Origin: Planctomycetota bacterium
GTDB lineage: Bacteria; Planctomycetota; JAJSAM01
Direction: 5' to 3'
DNA length: 64,000 bases
Assembly: GCA_024274785.1 (NCBI GenBank)
Contig: JAJSAM010000009.1
Coordinates: forward strand, 62,001 to 126,000
In this document: piece after piece, positions 60,099 through 64,000 of the stretch
Numbering within the stretch: position 1 is the first letter of the stretch
Layout of the letters: every line of letters starts with the position of its first letter
The notes under the pieces: model-generated
What the model saw: the letters and a program-made list of their open reading frames with translations, nothing else
Told to the model about the DNA's origin: nothing
Databases searched by the model: none
Made by a program: the position numbers and the translations under genes

Positions 60099-62410
60099 GC
60101 CACCTCTCCCTTCTCGCGGATCCGGCGACCGAAGTCTCCGAACCGGCGCGCCAGGAAGATCTCGATGAACAGGAGCGCCAGCACCGCGAACAGCAGCCCC
60201 CTCCAGACCTCTCCCTGCGGCCGGCGCTCTTCCGCCGCCGTCCGATCCGAGAAGGTCTGCGCATAGCCGAGGTCGATCCCCGCATAGCGCTCCGCCAATT
60301 CACCCGGGGAGATCCGGCGCACGTCACCCTCCGCCGCGTCCACGTTCACCGAGAAGAGTTCCACGTCCTCGCGCGTTCCCGCATCGATCGCCCCGGACCC
60401 GCGGATGCGGAGTTCCGTCCGGTAGAGTCCGGGTTCCTGGGTGTCGTGGAATTCGATGGTGGCTCTTCGACCCTCCCGGGTGATGGGGGTCACCGTGGTC
60501 TTGCCTCCACCGGGGGAGTGGACGGTCACGGCCTCGACGCGTGCATTGATCTCCCGTTCGAAGGCGGCGTAGGGAAGGAGGTTCGCGGCCGAGCTGTCCC
60601 GCTTGGTCAGGTAGTACACCATCTCGTGCAGGAGGGGGATCATCATGCCCACGTCCGGAAAGTCGTTCCAGTCGAGGTCGGCGGAACTCGCAAAGAGCAG
60701 GACGCGCCCTTTACCGAATTCCTTCTGCGCGAGCAGCGGGCTGTTCTCCGCGTCGGTCAGGTGGAGGAGCACTTCCGTGTCCGCCCGGTCCGTGGGGATG
60801 TTCAGACGGTAGTATCCCCAGACGCTCGGCGGCGGGTCGCTCCAGAAGCCCTCCGGGTCGGCCTCGGGTCCGATGACCCGGTTGACCAGTGGATGGGACG
60901 TGTCTTCGAGGTCGACCTTGACCCGGTTCCCCGCGCGCTGGTTGACCACCGCCGGCGTCAGGATCGCTCCCGGGAAGAGACCATCGCCGTCTCTCACGAA
61001 GTCCCGGTTCAGGAGGATCGGATCGACGCGATTGCCGAGGAAGTACACCAGGGCTCCGCCGGAGCGGACGAAATCCTCGATCTCCCGGACCTTGTCCTCA
61101 CGGACACGTTCCACGTTCGCGAGGATGAGGATGTCCGTCTTCGCCAGATCCCGGGTCAGGAAGGAGAGGTAGTCGACCTCGGTGACCTCGATGCGATCGG
61201 GGACCGGGGCGATGGCGTTTCTCAGGTAGACGGTCTCCGAACTCAGACCGTAGTCCGCATTCGGATCTCCATCGACGGCCAGCACGCGGATGCGCTCCCG
61301 GACCTCCGTGGCGAACAGGCGCTGGTCGTCGATCGGCAGCTTGTCCACCGGCAATTCCGCGGAGAAGGTGTGCGGCCCCGCTTGCAGGCGCGGAAGCTGG
61401 AACCGGGCCAGTGCTTCGCCCGGCGCTCCGATGGCCTTCGCCGCGGGGAGGGGGACGCGCACCGAACCCTTGATCTCTCCGTCCATCTTGAACACCACGT
61501 CCACGTCGATCGGCATCCGGCCGAAGTTCAGCACGCGGGCGACGAAGACCTCGAAATTGCGTTCGATCAGCGGTCGGTCCTCGGCCGGCTCGAGATCGGC
61601 GATGGCCACGTTTTCGGGGTTCTGCGGGCCGACGTCGATGAGGTTGATCTGTGCGCCCTTGCGGTCGATCTCGGACAGGAGATCGCGGATGGTGCGTTCG
61701 GCACCGGAGAGCCCGGCATTCCGCGCCGCCGGGTCCTTCGTGGCCGGTGCCGCCGCCTCCCCCGATTCCCAGGCCGCCCGCTGCAGGTCGGTGATGAGGT
61801 GCACTCGTTTGCCGGGCTGCTTGATGTCGAGCAGGTCGGCCAACTCGGCGAGGACATCGACGAGTTGAGAGCGTCCGGCGGAGGCGCGGTTGCTGGACAG
61901 GCGCCCGAGGACGGCATTCACCTTCTCCATGTCGTGGCTGTCGCGGAGGATGGCCCGTGGTGTGCCGGGCCGGGCGCCGGTGAAGTCGTCGTTCGTCAGG
62001 TAGAGCGTGACCGCGTCCTCGCGCGAAAGCGTCGAGACGATCTTCTGGGCTTCCTTGACACCGCGTGCGAAGGGGGTGGTGAGCCCCTCGTTCAGCCCCA
62101 TGGAGTAAGAGTTGTCGAGGACGATGGTGTGGTGCTCCGCGCCGCCCCCGATGGCACTCGCGAGCTGCCCGCGGAGGAAGGGTCTGCTCAGTCCGAGCAC
62201 CAGGATCATGATCAGCAGGGTCCGGACGATCAGCAGGAGCAGGTTTTCGATGCGGAGCCGCTTCTGGTTCTTCTTGAATGCCGCCCGCAGGAAGTCCTGG
62301 GCGGCCCAGCGAACCGTCCGGTAGCGGCGCCGGTTCAGCAGGTGGATGATGATCGGCACGGCGGCGAGGGCGAGCCCGAAGAGCATCCCGGGATGAATGA
62401 ACGAACTCAT
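60095..62410 (-). CDS. BatA-domain/VWA membrane protein
   Basis: 771 aa. The BatA N-terminal module (FIHPGMLFGLALAAVPIIIH, then NRRRYRTVRWAAQDFL) has two transmembrane helices. It is followed by a VWA domain with DNSYS (99-103) as MIDAS and ITDLQ. A later domain (LFATEVRERIRVLAVDGD, ILILANVERV, FVRSGGALVYFLGN) again resembles the glutamine-amidotransferase fold without its cysteine. A C-terminal transmembrane helix (FAVLALLFIEIFLA) ends the protein. It overlaps its neighbours by 4 bp on both sides, so MoxR, DUF58, BatA and VWA genes are one translational unit. Confidence 0.88.
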   Translation of the reverse strand: MSSFIHPGMLFGLALAAVPIIIHLLNRRRYRTVRWAAQDFLRAAFKKNQKRLRIENLLLLIVRTLLIMILVLGLSRPFLRGQLASAIGGGAEHHTIVLDNSYSMGLNEGLTTPFARGVKEAQKIVSTLSREDAVTLYLTNDDFTGARPGTPRAILRDSHDMEKVNAVLGRLSSNRASAGRSQLVDVLAELADLLDIKQPGKRVHLITDLQRAAWESGEAAAPATKDPAARNAGLSGAERTIRDLLSEIDRKGAQINLIDVGPQNPENVAIADLEPAEDRPLIERNFEVFVARVLNFGRMPIDVDVVFKMDGEIKGSVRVPLPAAKAIGAPGEALARFQLPRLQAGPHTFSAELPVDKLPIDDQRLFATEVRERIRVLAVDGDPNADYGLSSETVYLRNAIAPVPDRIEVTEVDYLSFLTRDLAKTDILILANVERVREDKVREIEDFVRSGGALVYFLGNRVDPILLNRDFVRDGDGLFPGAILTPAVVNQRAGNRVKVDLEDTSHPLVNRVIGPEADPEGFWSDPPPSVWGYYRLNIPTDRADTEVLLHLTDAENSPLLAQKEFGKGRVLLFASSADLDWNDFPDVGMMIPLLHEMVYYLTKRDSSAANLLPYAAFEREINARVEAVTVHSPGGGKTTVTPITREGRRATIEFHDTQEPGLYRTELRIRGSGAIDAGTREDVELFSVNVDAAEGDVRRISPGELAERYAGIDLGYAQTFSDRTAAEERRPQGEVWRGLLFAVLALLFIEIFLARRFGDFGRRIREKGEVA

Positions 62411-63256
62411 CGGCTCCCCGCTCTCTTCGCCAGATAGCTCGAAAGCGCCACGTCGAGGCTCGTCGAGGTATTCAGGAGGACGTAGTCGATGCGGTTGGCG
62501 GTGCAGCCCCGTTCGATCTTTCGCCGGAAATCACTCACTTCCTTCAGATAGCCGTCCCGGAGTGAGCGCGGGTTCACCACCAGGTCGCCCGAAGCTTCCA
62601 ATCCCTCGAAACGGGTCATTCGCTCGAAGGGGAACGTCAGCTCCGCGTCGTCCATGATGTGAAAAACGATCACGTCGTGGCGGCGGTGCACGAGGTGGCG
62701 GAGGCCGGCCAGAACGCGATCGGGGTCGTCGAACAGGTCGGAGATGACGACGACGAGGCAGCGCTTCTGGATGGTCTGCGCCACTTCATCGAGTACGCGG
62801 CCGACGTCGGTCTTCTGTTTCGGAGCGAGCTTGCCGAGGGTGTGGAAGAGCGCCTGCAGGTGGCTGCCGTGGGAACGTGGAGGCAGGTTGCTGCGTACCG
62901 CGTCGTCGAACATGATCAGACCCGCGGCATCCTGCTGCTGGATGATGAGGTAGGCCAGCGCCGCCGCCACCATCTGCCCGTAGTTGAGTTTGCTGACGCC
63001 GTCGTCCCCGAAGTTCATCGACTCCGAGACGTCGAGGACCAGGTGGGCCACCAGGTTGGTCTCTTCCTCGTACTGCTTGATGTAGTAGCGATCGGTGCGC
63101 CCGAAGACCTTCCAGTCGATGTGTCGGATGTCGTCTCCGGGGCTGTATTCACGGTGCTCCGCGAACTCCACGGAGAAGCCGTGATAGGGACTCTTGTGGA
63201 GACCCGAGATGTAGCCCTCCACGATCAGCCGTGCCTTGAGATCCAGACGCCCGACT

Positions 63257-64000
<744 letters not shown>

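Overview
The window is a high-GC chromosomal stretch carrying 47 protein-coding calls and no rRNA, tRNA, CRISPR array, phage or insertion sequence that I could recognise. The gene families point to a member of the Planctomycetota or a close relative. They include secreted FG-GAP/ASPIC (CRTAC1) proteins, DUF1573 and multiheme lipoproteins, exported prenyltransferase-fold proteins, a TMTC-like membrane protein, a PQQ-propeller/TPR giant, and a MoxR-DUF58-BatA-VWA cluster with an ECF-like sigma factor and a FecR-type anti-sigma factor. This assignment is an inference from gene content, not from a marker tree.

Layout. 1-7.4 kb, mostly minus strand: a truncated TPR-like protein, a Gly/Asp-repeat secreted protein, a frameshifted EF-hand gene, and a tightly overlapping operon of aminotransferase, omega-amidase and CRTAC1 protein. 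7.6-11.4 kb, plus: a two-gene AtuA pair and selB. 11.6-14.1 kb, minus: a large Ig-like/Gly-rich lipoprotein with its own intrinsic terminator. 14.5-20.2 kb, plus: TMTC-like membrane protein, TPR lipoprotein, RNase D and a small anchored carboxypeptidase-regulatory-like protein. 20.2-22.2 kb: a four-CxxC protein and a secreted protein of unknown function. 22.7-33.2 kb, plus: an information-processing and stress block with a Ser/Thr kinase (preceded by a 53-codon ORF ending in an in-frame amber), HEAT protein, ksgA, dnaG, rpoD with a clear terminator, a zinc-ribbon coiled-coil protein, an HtrA protease and a tandem HtrA-like pseudoprotease. 33.4-42.5 kb: a multiheme/DUF1573 lipoprotein pair, a CPBP protease homologue, a Nudix hydrolase, an M24 peptidase, a HEAT plus alpha/beta-hydrolase-like protein with a poly-leucine signal peptide, larE, a membrane protein and an RlmI-like methyltransferase.

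42.6-64 kb is entirely minus strand and reads as one functional neighbourhood. In transcription order it is MoxR ATPase, DUF58 protein, BatA/VWA protein, VWA protein with a glutamine-amidotransferase-like domain, PQQ-TPR-PQQ protein, exported prenyltransferase-fold protein, ECF-like sigma factor, zinc-finger/FecR anti-sigma factor, DUF4175-like membrane protein, 964-aa coiled-coil protein, small exported helical protein, and a second exported prenyltransferase-fold protein. The two prenyltransferase-fold proteins are paralogues and end in the same LPI(Y/F)QR motif. This cluster is my best candidate for an undescribed envelope-associated system.

Other points of note are the catalytically dead HtrA homologue coupled to an active one, a dispersed intergenic hairpin element found three times with compensatory stem changes, an in-frame amber codon before the kinase, and a structured 0.6-kb intergenic region at 22.2-22.8 kb. 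All start choices, identities and counts were made by eye.
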